64,000 bases of DNA, taken from the NCBI GenBank assembly GCA_910579525.1, contig CAJTUK010000001.1:372001-436000 (forward strand), in the 5' to 3' direction. The notes beneath the pieces were generated by a model, which ran no database searches, was not told the DNA's origin, and worked only from the letters and a program-made list of their open reading frames with translations. A program made the position numbers and the translations under genes. This stretch comes from an uncultured Christensenella sp. GTDB lineage: Bacteria > Bacillota > Clostridia > Christensenellales > Borkfalkiaceae. This document shows, piece after piece, positions 25,801-34,069 of the stretch. How positions within the stretch are numbered: position 1 is the first letter of the stretch; every line of letters begins with the position of its first letter.

Positions 25801-26685
25801 ATGAAACATACGACGGCAAAAATTATAGAAGATAAAACTTTTGACGAAGAGCGCGCTCTCTATTCTTTGAAAGACGCCATAGTAAGGCACTGCAGATTTG
25901 CGGGCCCCGCCGACGGCGAATCGGTTTTGAAAGAGAGCTCGCGCATAACAGTCGAGCACTCCGCCTTTTCTCTGCGCTATCCGTTCTGGCATGCTCGCGA
26001 TTTTGTTATACGCGACTGCGATATGGACGAAAAGACCCGCGCCGCGCTGTGGTATTGCAACGACGGAAAAATAGCCGACAGCAGGCTGGGCGGAATAAAA
26101 GCCGTGCGCGAGTGCAACGGGATTTATATACAAAACTGCAATATAATATCGCCCGAATTCGGTTGGCGCAGTAAAGACGTAACTCTTAAAAACTGTACGG
26201 CGGAAAGCGTATATTTTATGTTCGAGAGCAAAAACCTCGTTTTCGACGAAGTCGCTTTCACGGGGAAGTATTCCTTTCAGTACGTAAAAAACGCTAAATT
26301 ATCCAACTGCAATTTAGACACAAAAGACGCGTTCTGGCACTCGAAAAACGTAACGGTTACAAACTCCGTTTTGAAAGGCGAATATCTCGGGTGGTATTCG
26401 GACGGGCTCACGCTCATAAACTGCACCATATGCGGCACGCAACCGCTTTGCTACTGTAAAAATCTGCGGCTTATAAACTGCAAAACGGAGGGTTGCGACC
26501 TCGCGTTCGAATACTCGGACGTTCACGCGGAAATTATCGGCGGCGTGGATTCGATTAAAAATCCCAGAAGCGGAAAGATTACGGTAGACTCCGTGGGTGA
26601 AATTATAAGCGAAGACGCGGTTATGCCCTGCAACGGCAAAGTAATTATACGCGCAAACTCCGAAAACGGACGTAAAACCGCTTAA
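25801..26685 (+). CDS. DUF3737 protein, right-handed beta-helix type
   Basis: 294 residues, no signal peptide. Short repeated rungs with stacked asparagine/cysteine ('DSRLGG', 'QNCNII', 'KNCTAES', 'SNCNLD', 'TNSVLKG', 'INCTICG', 'INCKTEG') point to a pectin-lyase-like beta-helix. 'SLRYPFWHARDFVIRDC' and 'ALWYCNDGKIADS' are typical of DUF3737, a family common in gut bacteria without a known reaction to my knowledge. The ATG at 25801 is taken because the promoter's -10 box ends just before it; no Shine-Dalgarno is visible at normal spacing. Confidence 0.8.
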   Translation: MKHTTAKIIEDKTFDEERALYSLKDAIVRHCRFAGPADGESVLKESSRITVEHSAFSLRYPFWHARDFVIRDCDMDEKTRAALWYCNDGKIADSRLGGIKAVRECNGIYIQNCNIISPEFGWRSKDVTLKNCTAESVYFMFESKNLVFDEVAFTGKYSFQYVKNAKLSNCNLDTKDAFWHSKNVTVTNSVLKGEYLGWYSDGLTLINCTICGTQPLCYCKNLRLINCKTEGCDLAFEYSDVHAEIIGGVDSIKNPRSGKITVDSVGEIISEDAVMPCNGKVIIRANSENGRKTA

Positions 26686-26696
26686 TAAATATTCAT

Positions 26697-26903
26697 TGTG
26701 GATAACTTTTTATTGATTTTTAAAAGAGCAGCTCGAAAAACGGCGCATATTGCCGACCTTTTTCACCAATGTCAATAAAATGTGGATAACTTTTTTGCAT
26801 ATATTCCCGCAATAACGTTTTCAACAAAAAAATGTTAACAACTTTTGGTGGATAACCCGCGATTTTGAACGGTAAAACAGGCATATTGGGGCAGTTATCC
26901 ACA
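26697..26903. other. Cluster of DnaA-box-like sites
   Basis: The 315-bp gap between the DUF3737 and dnaJ genes holds TGTGGATAA at 26697-26705 and 26781-26789, a one-mismatch GGTGGATAA at 26847-26855, and the inverted TTATCCACA at 26895-26903. Three of the four match the DnaA consensus fully. The surrounding sequence is A+T-rich. It could titrate DnaA, regulate transcription, or form a replication-related site. Confidence 0.55.
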
Positions 26904-26955
26904 ATTTTTAACTTAATATTATACGCGCGGGAACAGACGATATGATTAAAATATT

Positions 26956-26984
26956 AAAAGAGGCAAATAAATTGCCTCTTTTTT
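26956..26984. terminator. Terminator after dnaJ
   Basis: AAAAGAGGCAA/TTGCCTCTTTT stem with T-runs on both strands, 17 bp from the dnaJ stop. Confidence 0.9.
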
Positions 26985-27000
26985 GATTATATCGGAATTG

Positions 27001-28149
27001 TTACTGTTTATCAATCTTTTTACCGTAAAGCGCGGAAACGTCGTTAGAGTATTTTTGCATCTTGGCGCAGGAACGCAGAGGAACGCTGCTCTCGTATTCG
27101 TCCAGTTTTTTAATCTGCTCGCGTGAGAGCTTTTGAGGAACCTCTATTTCTACCGTGACATACAGGTTGCCCGTGCCGTGCACCGTTTTAACGCCTTTAC
27201 CGCGCATACAGAAGCGCGTGCCGCTCGGGGTACATTCGGGAACAGTTAATTCCAGCATATCGTCTATGCCGGGGACGTAAATTTTACCACCCTCAACCGC
27301 GGTTTTATAGGATATAGGCACGGTAACGTACAAATCCCTGTCTTCGCGGTGCAACAGCTTATGCTGCTCTATCTGGAAATAGATATACAAATCTCCGCTT
27401 TCGCCGCCGTTGCCCGCCGCCTGACCGAATCCGCGCTTGCGTATGCTGCTGTCACGGTCTACGCCCGCGGGTATGTTGATGGTAAAGCGTGTTTCTTTGC
27501 GCAGATATCCCTTGCCCTTACAGTCGGGACACCTGTCTATAATTTTTTTGCCCGTGCCGCCGCAGTCGGGGCATGCCCCCACCTGTATGGTCCTGCCGAA
27601 AATGGTATTTTGCTCAAATTTTACTCTTCCGCTTCCGCCGCAACGGGAACACGACTGATACGCAGTGCCGCCCTTCGCTCCCGTGCCGTTACACGAGCCG
27701 CAGGGCTCGTTGCGCATATAGCTGACAGTCTTTGTACAGCCCTTTATAGCGTCGAGGAAGGAGAGGTTTATAGTCTGCTGAATATCGGCGCCGCGGGGCT
27801 TGCCGCGCTCGGCAGAACCGCCGAAGCCGCCCCCGAACACGGAATTTATTATATCCTCGAAGCCGCCCATTCCTCCGCCGAAGCCCGAAAATCCGCCCCC
27901 GCCGAAGGGATTGCCCCCTCCCATGCCGGGATGTTCGAGTTCGAAATCGTACTGCTTGCGCTTGTTCTCGTCGGAGAGGGTTTCGTTAGCCTCGTTTATC
28001 TCTTTAAATTTCTCGGCTGCGGCAGCGTCGCCGGGGTGAAAGTCCGGGTGATACTGTTTTGCGAGTTTTCTGTACGCCGATTTTATTTCGTCTTGCGACG
28101 CGGTTTTAGAAACGCCCAAAACGTCGTAATAATTTTTCTTATCCGCCAT
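27001..28149 (-). CDS. dnaJ: Chaperone protein DnaJ
   Basis: 382 residues. J domain (1-70) with 'QYHPDFHPGD' (HPD motif), a glycine/phenylalanine-rich linker, a zinc domain with four CxxCxGxG-type motifs ('CGSCNGTG', 'CSRCGGSG', 'CPDCGGTG', 'CPDCKGKG') and the C-terminal substrate-binding domains. It delivers unfolded proteins to DnaK and stimulates its ATPase. It is last in a grpE-dnaK-dnaJ operon. Confidence 0.97.
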   Translation of the reverse strand: MADKKNYYDVLGVSKTASQDEIKSAYRKLAKQYHPDFHPGDAAAAEKFKEINEANETLSDENKRKQYDFELEHPGMGGGNPFGGGGFSGFGGGMGGFEDIINSVFGGGFGGSAERGKPRGADIQQTINLSFLDAIKGCTKTVSYMRNEPCGSCNGTGAKGGTAYQSCSRCGGSGRVKFEQNTIFGRTIQVGACPDCGGTGKKIIDRCPDCKGKGYLRKETRFTINIPAGVDRDSSIRKRGFGQAAGNGGESGDLYIYFQIEQHKLLHREDRDLYVTVPISYKTAVEGGKIYVPGIDDMLELTVPECTPSGTRFCMRGKGVKTVHGTGNLYVTVEIEVPQKLSREQIKKLDEYESSVPLRSCAKMQKYSNDVSALYGKKIDKQ

Positions 28150-28233
28150 AATTGACCCTGTAATATGCCTTAAATACCGCTTAAAGGGGTGTTGAGCAAC
28201 ACCCCCTTATGCGCTTTTACAAGCGTAAACTTT

Positions 28234-30033
28234 TTATGAATGCTGGTTGAATTCGGTGTCGCCGCCGTCGTTTCCGTCAGGACCCGCGCCGTTCTGACCG
28301 CCTGCCTGCTGATACATTTTTGCAACTACGGGCTGGATATCTTTCGCCAGCGTTTCCGAAGCCGCCTTTATTCTGTCGTTGTCGCCCGATTCGAGCTCGG
28401 TCTTTGCCTTTGCAACGGCGTCTTCCACAACTTTTTTATCCTCTTCCGTGAGCTTATCGCCGGCTTCTTTAACGGTCTTTTCAAGATTGTCAATCATGCT
28501 TTCGAGGTTGTTTTTGTTATCTACCGCCTCTTTGCGCTTTTTATCTTCTTCCGCGTACTTTTCCGCGTCTTTGACAGCCTTGTCTATATCTTCTTCCGAA
28601 AGGTTGGTAGAAGCCGTTATGGTGATGTTTGTGCTCTTGCCCGTACCAAGATCCTTCGCCGTAACGTTCACTATGCCGTTTGCGTCCACGTCGAAAGTAA
28701 CCTCTATCTGGGGCACTCCGCGAGGTGCGGGAGGAATATCGGTGAGCATGAATTTGCCGAGCGACTTATTGTCGCGGGCAAACTTTCTTTCGCCCTGCAA
28801 AACGTTAATTTCAACGCCGGGCTGATTGTCCGCCGCGGTGGAGAATATCTGACTCTTCTTTACGGGGATAGTCGTGTTTCTTTCGATGAGCGGAGTGGAT
28901 ACGCCGCCGAGCGTCTCTATACCGAGCGTTAAAGGCATAACGTCGAGAAGCAAAACGTCTTTAACTTCGCCGGATAAAACGCCGCCCTGAATAGCCGCGC
29001 CTATGGCGACGCACTCGTCGGGGTTTATGCCCTTAAAGGGTTCTTTGCCCGTAATGCTCTTAACTTTATCGAATACGGCGGGGATACGCGTGGAACCTCC
29101 GACCATAATAACTTTTGCTATGTCGCCGTAAGAGAGCCCCGCATCGCTCATGGCCTTTCTCATAGGCTCTACGGTGCGGTCTACGAGATCGGACGTGAGC
29201 ATATCGAACTTCTGTTTCGAAAGGTCTATGTCAAGGTGCTGGGGTTCGCCGTCTACTACGGTTATGAAAGGAAGGTTTATGTTTGTAGAAGACATTCCCG
29301 AAAGTTCTATTTTAGCCTTTTCTGCCGCCTCTTTGAGTCTTTGAAGCGCCTTTTTGTCCTTCGAAAGGTCTACGCCCGTATCCTTTTTGAAAGTATCTAC
29401 AAGGAAATCTATAATCTTATTGTCGAAGTCGTCGCCGCCGAGGTGCGTATCGCCGTTGGTTGCAAGCACTTCGAACACGCCGTCGCCTATTTCGAGAATG
29501 GAAACGTCGAACGTGCCGCCGCCGAGGTCGTAAATCATTACCTTCTGACTGCCTTCCTGCTTATCGAGCCCGTAAGCGAGCGCCGCCGCCGTGGGTTCGT
29601 TTATAATTCTCAAAACGTTGAGTCCCGCGATTTTGCCCGCGTCTTTGGTCGCCTGACGCTGACTGTCGTTAAAGTATGCGGGGCAGGTGATAACGGCGTC
29701 GGTTACTTTACTGCCGAGGTAGCTCTCCGCGTCCGCTTTGAGCTTGGTCAAAATCATAGCGGAAATTTCCTGCGGGGAATATCCGTTGTCGATATTGACT
29801 TTATATGCTTCGCCCATATGGCGCTTAATCGAAATTACCGTTTTATCGGGTGAAGCAACGGCAAGACGTTTAGCCGCCTGCCCTACTATTCTGCTGCCGT
29901 CGTTTTTAAACGAAACTACCGAAGGCGTGGTTCTGTTGCCCTCGCTGTTGGCTATTACCACGGGCTCGCCGCCTTCCATAACGGCTACGCACGAGTTTGT
30001 AGTTCCCAAATCTATTCCTATTACTTTTCCCAT
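28234..30033 (-). CDS. dnaK: Chaperone protein DnaK (Hsp70)
   Basis: 599 residues. 'MGKVIGIDLGTTNSCVAVM' starts the ATPase domain; 'IINEPTAAALAYGLDK', 'IYDLGGGTFDVSIL' and 'VIMVGGSTRIPAV' are Hsp70 signatures. The substrate-binding domain and a helical lid follow, ending in a Gly/Asp-rich tail. It lacks the ~24-residue insert of Gram-negative DnaK near the N-terminus, as in Firmicutes. It lies between grpE and dnaJ, with a tandemly duplicated ribosome-binding segment upstream. Confidence 0.98.
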   Translation of the reverse strand: MGKVIGIDLGTTNSCVAVMEGGEPVVIANSEGNRTTPSVVSFKNDGSRIVGQAAKRLAVASPDKTVISIKRHMGEAYKVNIDNGYSPQEISAMILTKLKADAESYLGSKVTDAVITCPAYFNDSQRQATKDAGKIAGLNVLRIINEPTAAALAYGLDKQEGSQKVMIYDLGGGTFDVSILEIGDGVFEVLATNGDTHLGGDDFDNKIIDFLVDTFKKDTGVDLSKDKKALQRLKEAAEKAKIELSGMSSTNINLPFITVVDGEPQHLDIDLSKQKFDMLTSDLVDRTVEPMRKAMSDAGLSYGDIAKVIMVGGSTRIPAVFDKVKSITGKEPFKGINPDECVAIGAAIQGGVLSGEVKDVLLLDVMPLTLGIETLGGVSTPLIERNTTIPVKKSQIFSTAADNQPGVEINVLQGERKFARDNKSLGKFMLTDIPPAPRGVPQIEVTFDVDANGIVNVTAKDLGTGKSTNITITASTNLSEEDIDKAVKDAEKYAEEDKKRKEAVDNKNNLESMIDNLEKTVKEAGDKLTEEDKKVVEDAVAKAKTELESGDNDRIKAASETLAKDIQPVVAKMYQQAGGQNGAGPDGNDGGDTEFNQHS

Positions 30034-30065
30034 AATATTTACCTCTTTTAATATTTACCTCTTTT
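30034..30065 (-). repeat. Tandem 16-bp duplication carrying the dnaK Shine-Dalgarno
   Basis: AAAAGAGGTAAATATT (minus strand) occurs twice head to tail at 30065-30050 and 30049-30034, so two AGAGG sites precede the dnaK ATG; only the nearer is at normal spacing. Confidence 0.85.
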
Positions 30066-30068
30066 ATT

Positions 30069-30599
30069 TTATATCGTCACGGCAACCTGCGCAAAACGGA
30101 TAACTTTTCCGTCTTTAAGGCGGTAGCCTTGTTTTAATATCTGTTTAACGGTGTTGGGTTCTTCGCCCTCTTCGCAAGGGAAGTCAAGCACTGCCTCCAT
30201 AACCGACTCGTCAAATTTATCGCCCGCGGTCACGGCAATTTGCTCCACGCCCAACGAGCCGAGAATAGTCAAAAAACTTTTTATAACTTTGTCTATCCCC
30301 GCTTTCGTCTTTTCGTCTGAAGCCGAGTCGAGCGCGTAGCCGAAGTTGTCTGCAACGGGCAAAAGTTTTAAAACCGCCTCCGACGCGCCGTTGGCATAAG
30401 CCTGCGACACCGCCGTCTGATTGCGCTTGCGGTAGTTGTCGTACTCTGCCGAAACCGCGTACCATTTGCGTTTGTAGTCCTCTGCGAGCGCCTGCGCCTT
30501 TTCGAGTTCGGAAAGTTCTTTGCTTTCCAAGTTCTCTTCTTCGGGCGGAAGCTCGCTTTCTTTTAATTCTTCTTTACCGTTTTCTTTTTTCTTTGCCAT
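30069..30599 (-). CDS. grpE: GrpE, nucleotide exchange factor for DnaK
   Basis: 176 residues from the ATG at 30599 ('MAKKKENGKEELKES'). The acidic N-terminal region is followed by a long helix ('ALAEDYKRKWYAVSAEYDNYRKR') used for dimerisation and a C-terminal beta domain ('AGDKFDESVMEAV', 'VKQILKQGYRLKDGKVI') that opens the DnaK nucleotide cleft. The upstream frame continues but has no supported start. No hrcA gene precedes it and I see no CIRCE inverted repeat upstream. Confidence 0.93.
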   Translation of the reverse strand: MAKKKENGKEELKESELPPEEENLESKELSELEKAQALAEDYKRKWYAVSAEYDNYRKRNQTAVSQAYANGASEAVLKLLPVADNFGYALDSASDEKTKAGIDKVIKSFLTILGSLGVEQIAVTAGDKFDESVMEAVLDFPCEEGEEPNTVKQILKQGYRLKDGKVIRFAQVAVTI

Positions 30600-30692
30600 T
30601 TTTATTACCGTCTTTTCGTTTACATTTTTTATATAAGTCGTTTGCGGCGGGTTTAAACAAAAAAACCACATATTTTTTACGGAAATTTTTTA

Positions 30693-30721
30693 TTGACAAT
30701 TTTATGGCGGCAATATAAAAT
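30693..30721 (+). promoter_or_regulatory. Promoter of the serine dehydratase gene
   Basis: TTGACA, 17-nt spacer, TAAAAT, 26 nt before the start. Confidence 0.75.
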
Positions 30722-30747
30722 TAGATTAACTTCCACGAGGATAATTT

Positions 30748-31983
30748 ATGCAATCGTTAAGAGAAATTTACAAAACGGGCAGAGGCCCTTCGAGTTCGCA
30801 CACAATGGGGCCCGAAAGGGCGATAAAAATAATGAAATCGCTCTGCCCCGAAGCCGACCGCTATAAGGTGACGCTTTACGGTTCGCTGGCGCTGACGGGC
30901 AAGGGCCACGGCACGGATCGCGTAATTTGCGAAACCGCGCGCCCCGCCGAATGCGAAATTGTATTCGACGAAAAAACGCCCTGCCCCGTCCACCCCAACA
31001 CAATGGATATAGAGGCATATTCGGGGGGCAATTTAAAAATTAAGCGCCGCGTTTACAGCGTTGGCGGCGGCTCGGTCAATTTTGAGGGAGAACCGCCCGA
31101 AAAGTATGAAAAATACGCTTACGACGGCATATATCCCTTAAATACTTATACCGAAATAGCCGAGTTCTGCCGAACGAACAATTTGAGGCTGTGGCAGTTT
31201 GCCGAGCTGTTCGAGGGCGCTCAAATCTTTGATTTTTTAACCGACGTATGGGAGCGAATGAAGCAGACCATACACGAGGGATTGACCTGCGAAGGCGTTC
31301 TCCCCGGCGTTCTCGGCACGCAACGCAGGGCGCAAAAACTGTATAACCAGCGGCATATAGACGAATCGGCGCAAACGAGAGAAAACAGGCTCGTATGCTC
31401 TTACGCTTTCGCCACCGGCGAGCAGAACGCGGCGGGCGGCATAATAGTAACCGCACCCACTTGCGGAGCCTGCGGCGTGGTGCCTTCCGTTCTTAAATAT
31501 ATGCAGGACGAAAGAAAGTTTTCAGACGAGCAAATAGTCCGCGCGCTTGCGGCGGGCGGCATAATTGGCAATTTAATAAAGAAAAACGCCTCCATAAGCG
31601 GCGCGGAATGCGGCTGTCAGGCGGAAATCGGCTCGGCTTGTTCAATGGCCGCCGCCGCGCTTGCCGAGCTGTTCGAAATGGGGCTCGATCAGATAGAGTA
31701 CGCCGCCGAAGTGGCTATGGAGCACCATTTGGGGCTCACCTGCGACCCCATAGCGGGTCTGGTGCAAATCCCCTGCATAGAGCGCAACGCCGTTGCGGCA
31801 ATGCGAGCGATTAACGCGCTGTCGCTTGCAAACTTTCTTGCGGACAGCCGTAAAATCAGCTTTGATATAATAGTCAAAACCATGTATAACACGGGCAAGG
31901 ACCTGTTAAACAACTATAAAGAGACTTCGTCGGGCGGACTTGCAAAGTATTACGAAATTAAAAAAACCGATAAAAAAAGATGA
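30748..31983 (+). CDS. sdaA: L-serine dehydratase, single chain, iron-sulphur type
   Basis: 411 residues combining the beta and alpha domains that are separate in Bacillus SdaAB. 'GPSSSHTMGPERA' near the start is the N-terminal domain signature. The alpha part has 'TAPTCGACGVVPSVL', 'SGAECGCQAEIGSACSMAAA' and 'LTCDPIAGLVQIPCIERNA', which supply the three cysteines for a 4Fe-4S cluster. It converts L-serine to pyruvate and ammonia in the cytoplasm. It is a single-gene unit with its own promoter and terminator. Confidence 0.94.
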   Translation: MQSLREIYKTGRGPSSSHTMGPERAIKIMKSLCPEADRYKVTLYGSLALTGKGHGTDRVICETARPAECEIVFDEKTPCPVHPNTMDIEAYSGGNLKIKRRVYSVGGGSVNFEGEPPEKYEKYAYDGIYPLNTYTEIAEFCRTNNLRLWQFAELFEGAQIFDFLTDVWERMKQTIHEGLTCEGVLPGVLGTQRRAQKLYNQRHIDESAQTRENRLVCSYAFATGEQNAAGGIIVTAPTCGACGVVPSVLKYMQDERKFSDEQIVRALAAGGIIGNLIKKNASISGAECGCQAEIGSACSMAAAALAELFEMGLDQIEYAAEVAMEHHLGLTCDPIAGLVQIPCIERNAVAAMRAINALSLANFLADSRKISFDIIVKTMYNTGKDLLNNYKETSSGGLAKYYEIKKTDKKR

Positions 31984-32026
31984 CTTTAATGAGCGTCCGT
32001 TATAGCGCCTTTTTGTGAAAACAGAA

Positions 32027-32073
32027 ATAGCCCGCTATACTTCGCATACGAAGTATAGCGGGCTATATTTTTT
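32027..32073. terminator. Terminator between sdaA and the small convergent gene
   Basis: ATAGCCCGCTATACTTCG and its complement flank a short loop, followed by ATATTTTTT. It resembles the hairpin at 20397-20446. Confidence 0.88.
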
Positions 32074-32083
32074 AATATTAGAG

Positions 32084-32101
32084 CGCTAAATTGAAATTTA
32101 T
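32084..32101. repeat. Shared 3' UTR element, copy 2
   Basis: Identical to 20455-20472. Here the stop codon TAA of the small gene lies inside the element. Confidence 0.75.
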
Positions 32102-32469
32102 CTTTGCTTTATACGATTAAAATATTCGCCGCTTCTAAAATCTTTTTCACCAAAGTATCGGTTAGTCAAATGTCTTTTGTTGTACAGTCTTCTATGTTTG
32201 TACGCAAAGATTTCGTTATCTATCATTATTGCTGCTTCACTTCCAAATGCATTCGTGAAAAAGTGATATCCCTGCCTATCGGGCAAAGTATAAAAATAAA
32301 AATCCGCCACGTCACTATCAAAATGCCTTAATGCTTCTTCAAAAGAATAAGTACCAGCATATAAAACGATTTTCCCCTCATCTTCTAATTGCTTTAACTT
32401 TTTTAAGGAGTCTATCCATTTCAAAGTATTATTATTGTATTGACTAAACATTTCGGCGATTTCCCGCAT
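32098..32469 (-). CDS. Small protein of unknown function
   Basis: 123 residues, no signal peptide or membrane span, A+T-rich gene. The sequence is rich in aromatic and charged residues ('DFYFYTLPDRQGYHFFTNAF', 'YKHRRLYNKRHLTNRYFG'), with a basic C-terminal part. I recognise no family. It has CGGAG before the ATG and a promoter with TATACT at 32511-32506. Its leader and 3' end are shared with the unrelated lipoprotein gene at 20507-20974. Confidence 0.65.
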   Translation of the reverse strand: MREIAEMFSQYNNNTLKWIDSLKKLKQLEDEGKIVLYAGTYSFEEALRHFDSDVADFYFYTLPDRQGYHFFTNAFGSEAAIMIDNEIFAYKHRRLYNKRHLTNRYFGEKDFRSGEYFNRIKQR

Positions 32470-32480
32470 GATGTTCTCCG

Positions 32481-32500
32481 TTAAATTACTGTTTATCGTA
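32481..32500. repeat. Shared 5' leader element, copy 2
   Basis: Identical 20 bp to 20992-21011 and at the same 5-nt distance from the -10 box of its own promoter. Confidence 0.75.
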
Positions 32501-32594
32501 GTTACAGTATATTAAAATAATGATAAAAAACGATATTAAATCATTAATTTTACAAGCGCTTTAACGCGGTATTTTCACAATATATGCGGGGCAA

Positions 32595-33203
32595 TTACAA
32601 TAGATGTTTGCGTATGGCTTTTATAGCCTGGTCGGCAATAAGGCGCGAACCGCGGTGCGTGGGGTGAACTCCGTCGAGCGAATATTCGGTATACGGTATG
32701 CTTTCGGCAAGTCCGTTGAACATCTCGTCGTATGCAACGACTTCGTCGGCATACTTGAGCGCAACTTTATTCAGCACGGCAAGTTCGGAAGAGAAGAGCT
32801 TTCTCATTCTCAACTTATCGGGTGCGGGCAAAAGGAACGGTTCGAGGAAAATTATTACTATCCCCTCTTTTTTAAGTTTTTTAAGCAGCTCTTTAAAGTT
32901 GCCTTCAAGCTTTTTCAAATCGAGTTGTTTATCGGTCTTAAAGTCGTGCACCGTATCGTTTATACCCGCCATTATTACCACGGCGTCGGGTTTTAACGCG
33001 ATTACGTCGCTATCCGCGCGCACCAATACGTCTTTAATCTCGTCTCCCGCAACGCCTTTGTTGATAAGCTCGATGTCCGTATCGGGATATATAGGGCGCA
33101 GTTTGTCCGCAAGAATTTTAACGTAACCGTTACCAAGCGAATTTATATCCGCCCTGTCCCTCTCGCAATCTGTTATAGAATCGCCTAAAAATACTATTCT
33201 CAT
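32595..33203 (-). CDS. SGNH/GDSL-family hydrolase
   Basis: 202 residues, no signal peptide. The four blocks of the SGNH fold are present: 'FLGDSITD' (catalytic Ser), 'GVAGDEI' (Gly), 'AGINDTVHD' (Asn) and 'DGVHPTHRG' (Asp/His). Such enzymes remove acyl or acetyl esters from sugars or lipids in the cytoplasm or at the surface; the substrate is unknown. It is 14 bp downstream of the membrane protein gene and probably co-transcribed with it. Confidence 0.9.
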   Translation of the reverse strand: MRIVFLGDSITDCERDRADINSLGNGYVKILADKLRPIYPDTDIELINKGVAGDEIKDVLVRADSDVIALKPDAVVIMAGINDTVHDFKTDKQLDLKKLEGNFKELLKKLKKEGIVIIFLEPFLLPAPDKLRMRKLFSSELAVLNKVALKYADEVVAYDEMFNGLAESIPYTEYSLDGVHPTHRGSRLIADQAIKAIRKHLL

Positions 33204-33217
33204 CTTTTCCTCCTGTT

Positions 33218-33757
33218 TTAATAAAGTTGCGACTCTGCGGAAAGTTTTTCGCCTTCTGCAACCGCCTTTGATTTTTTTCTTTTCTTATCCGACAAAATTT
33301 CGTATGCGATACGCCATACAATTATCGCCGCACCGCCTACCGTTAAAAACACGGTTATTAAAACGGCGAAAACATATTCCCTTTCCACGTCGCGCTCCGC
33401 CGCGCACAGCGATCCGCTTATAACCAGCGCGATTTTATCACCCAGACTCTCCCGACCTATATTTTCCGCCTTGTCTGACGGATAGCGAGACTTGGTATAC
33501 GTTTCGGCAAAGTATGTTTTGCCTGTAACCGCGTCAACGTATTTGCAAGTGAAATACACCCTGTAACCGTATTTACCGCCGCCCCCGCTAACGCGCAATT
33601 CGTAGTTTATTATCTCCCCTTCAACCTCGGCTCCGTGCCTAAAAAGTTGTTCCGCGTTTACTACGTTTATTATATTGACAAAACCGGCGATAAAAAACCA
33701 CACTGAAATTACGGTTAAAACGTTTATAAAAATTCTGAAACCTTTTTTGCCGTTCAT
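33218..33757 (-). CDS. DUF3592-like membrane protein
   Basis: 179 residues from the ATG at 33757 ('MNGKKGFRIFINVL'); an upstream in-frame start at 33793 is possible. One membrane span near the N-terminus (~10-32) and one near the C-terminus flank a beta-rich loop with 'GAEVEGEIINYELR', 'YFTCKYVDAVTGKTY' and 'YPSDKAENIGRESLGDKI'. That pattern is typical of DUF3592 proteins. Function unknown. Confidence 0.6.
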   Translation of the reverse strand: MNGKKGFRIFINVLTVISVWFFIAGFVNIINVVNAEQLFRHGAEVEGEIINYELRVSGGGGKYGYRVYFTCKYVDAVTGKTYFAETYTKSRYPSDKAENIGRESLGDKIALVISGSLCAAERDVEREYVFAVLITVFLTVGGAAIIVWRIAYEILSDKKRKKSKAVAEGEKLSAESQLY

Positions 33758-33845
33758 CAAAATTATTTTATCACGAACGGTGTGATTTGGCAAGTACGGC
33801 GCAAAATTTGTTGCGGCTAATTTTAAAAAACGGTTAAATAATGCT

Positions 33846-33874
33846 TTGACAAACGCATAAAAATATGATATAGT
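33846..33874 (+). promoter_or_regulatory. Promoter of tRNA-Ser
   Basis: TTGACA, 17-nt spacer, TATAGT, 33 nt before the tRNA. Confidence 0.82.
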
Positions 33875-33907
33875 AATTTAGCTTTTTAAATTAATCGAGC
33901 CGTATAA

Positions 33908-33998
33908 GCGGAAGTACCCAAGTGGCTCAAGGGGCTCCCCTGCTAAGGGAGTAGTGCGGGAAACTGCAGCGAGGGTTCAAATCCCTCCTTCCGCGCCA
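33908..33998 (+). tRNA. tRNA-Ser (anticodon GCT), CCA encoded
   Basis: Acceptor GCGGAAG/CTTCCGC pairs fully. The anticodon stem CTCCC/GGGAG encloses CTGCTAA (anticodon GCT). A long variable arm and the T-loop TTCAAAT follow; CCA is encoded. At 91 nt it is a class II tRNA. Its last 17 bases are the attachment core of the phage-like element that follows. Confidence 0.95.
33982..33998. repeat. Attachment core, left copy (attL, in tRNA-Ser)
   Basis: TCCCTCCTTCCGCGCCA, the 3' end of tRNA-Ser, is repeated exactly at 54766-54782. Confidence 0.9.
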
Positions 33999-34001
33999 GA
34001 G

Positions 34002-34031
34002 AAAATCACCACAATATATTGTGGTGATTTT
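34002..34031. terminator. Terminator after tRNA-Ser
   Basis: AAAATCACCACAAT and its complement meet without a clear loop, a 30-bp inverted repeat ending in TTTT. Part of its core (ACAATATATTGT) recurs at 34042-34057. Confidence 0.8.
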
Positions 34032-34069
34032 GCTTTATTTTACACAATATATTGTGTTTTGTTGTGTCC

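Noticed and set aside
26686..27000. Chromosomal replication origin
   Set aside because: DnaA boxes are present, but no dnaA, dnaN or rpmH is near, no clear DnaA-unwinding element was recognised, and gene strand bias does not switch here.
30600..30745. CIRCE heat-shock operator upstream of grpE
   Set aside because: No TTAGCACTC-N9-GAGTGCTAA repeat or close variant is visible.
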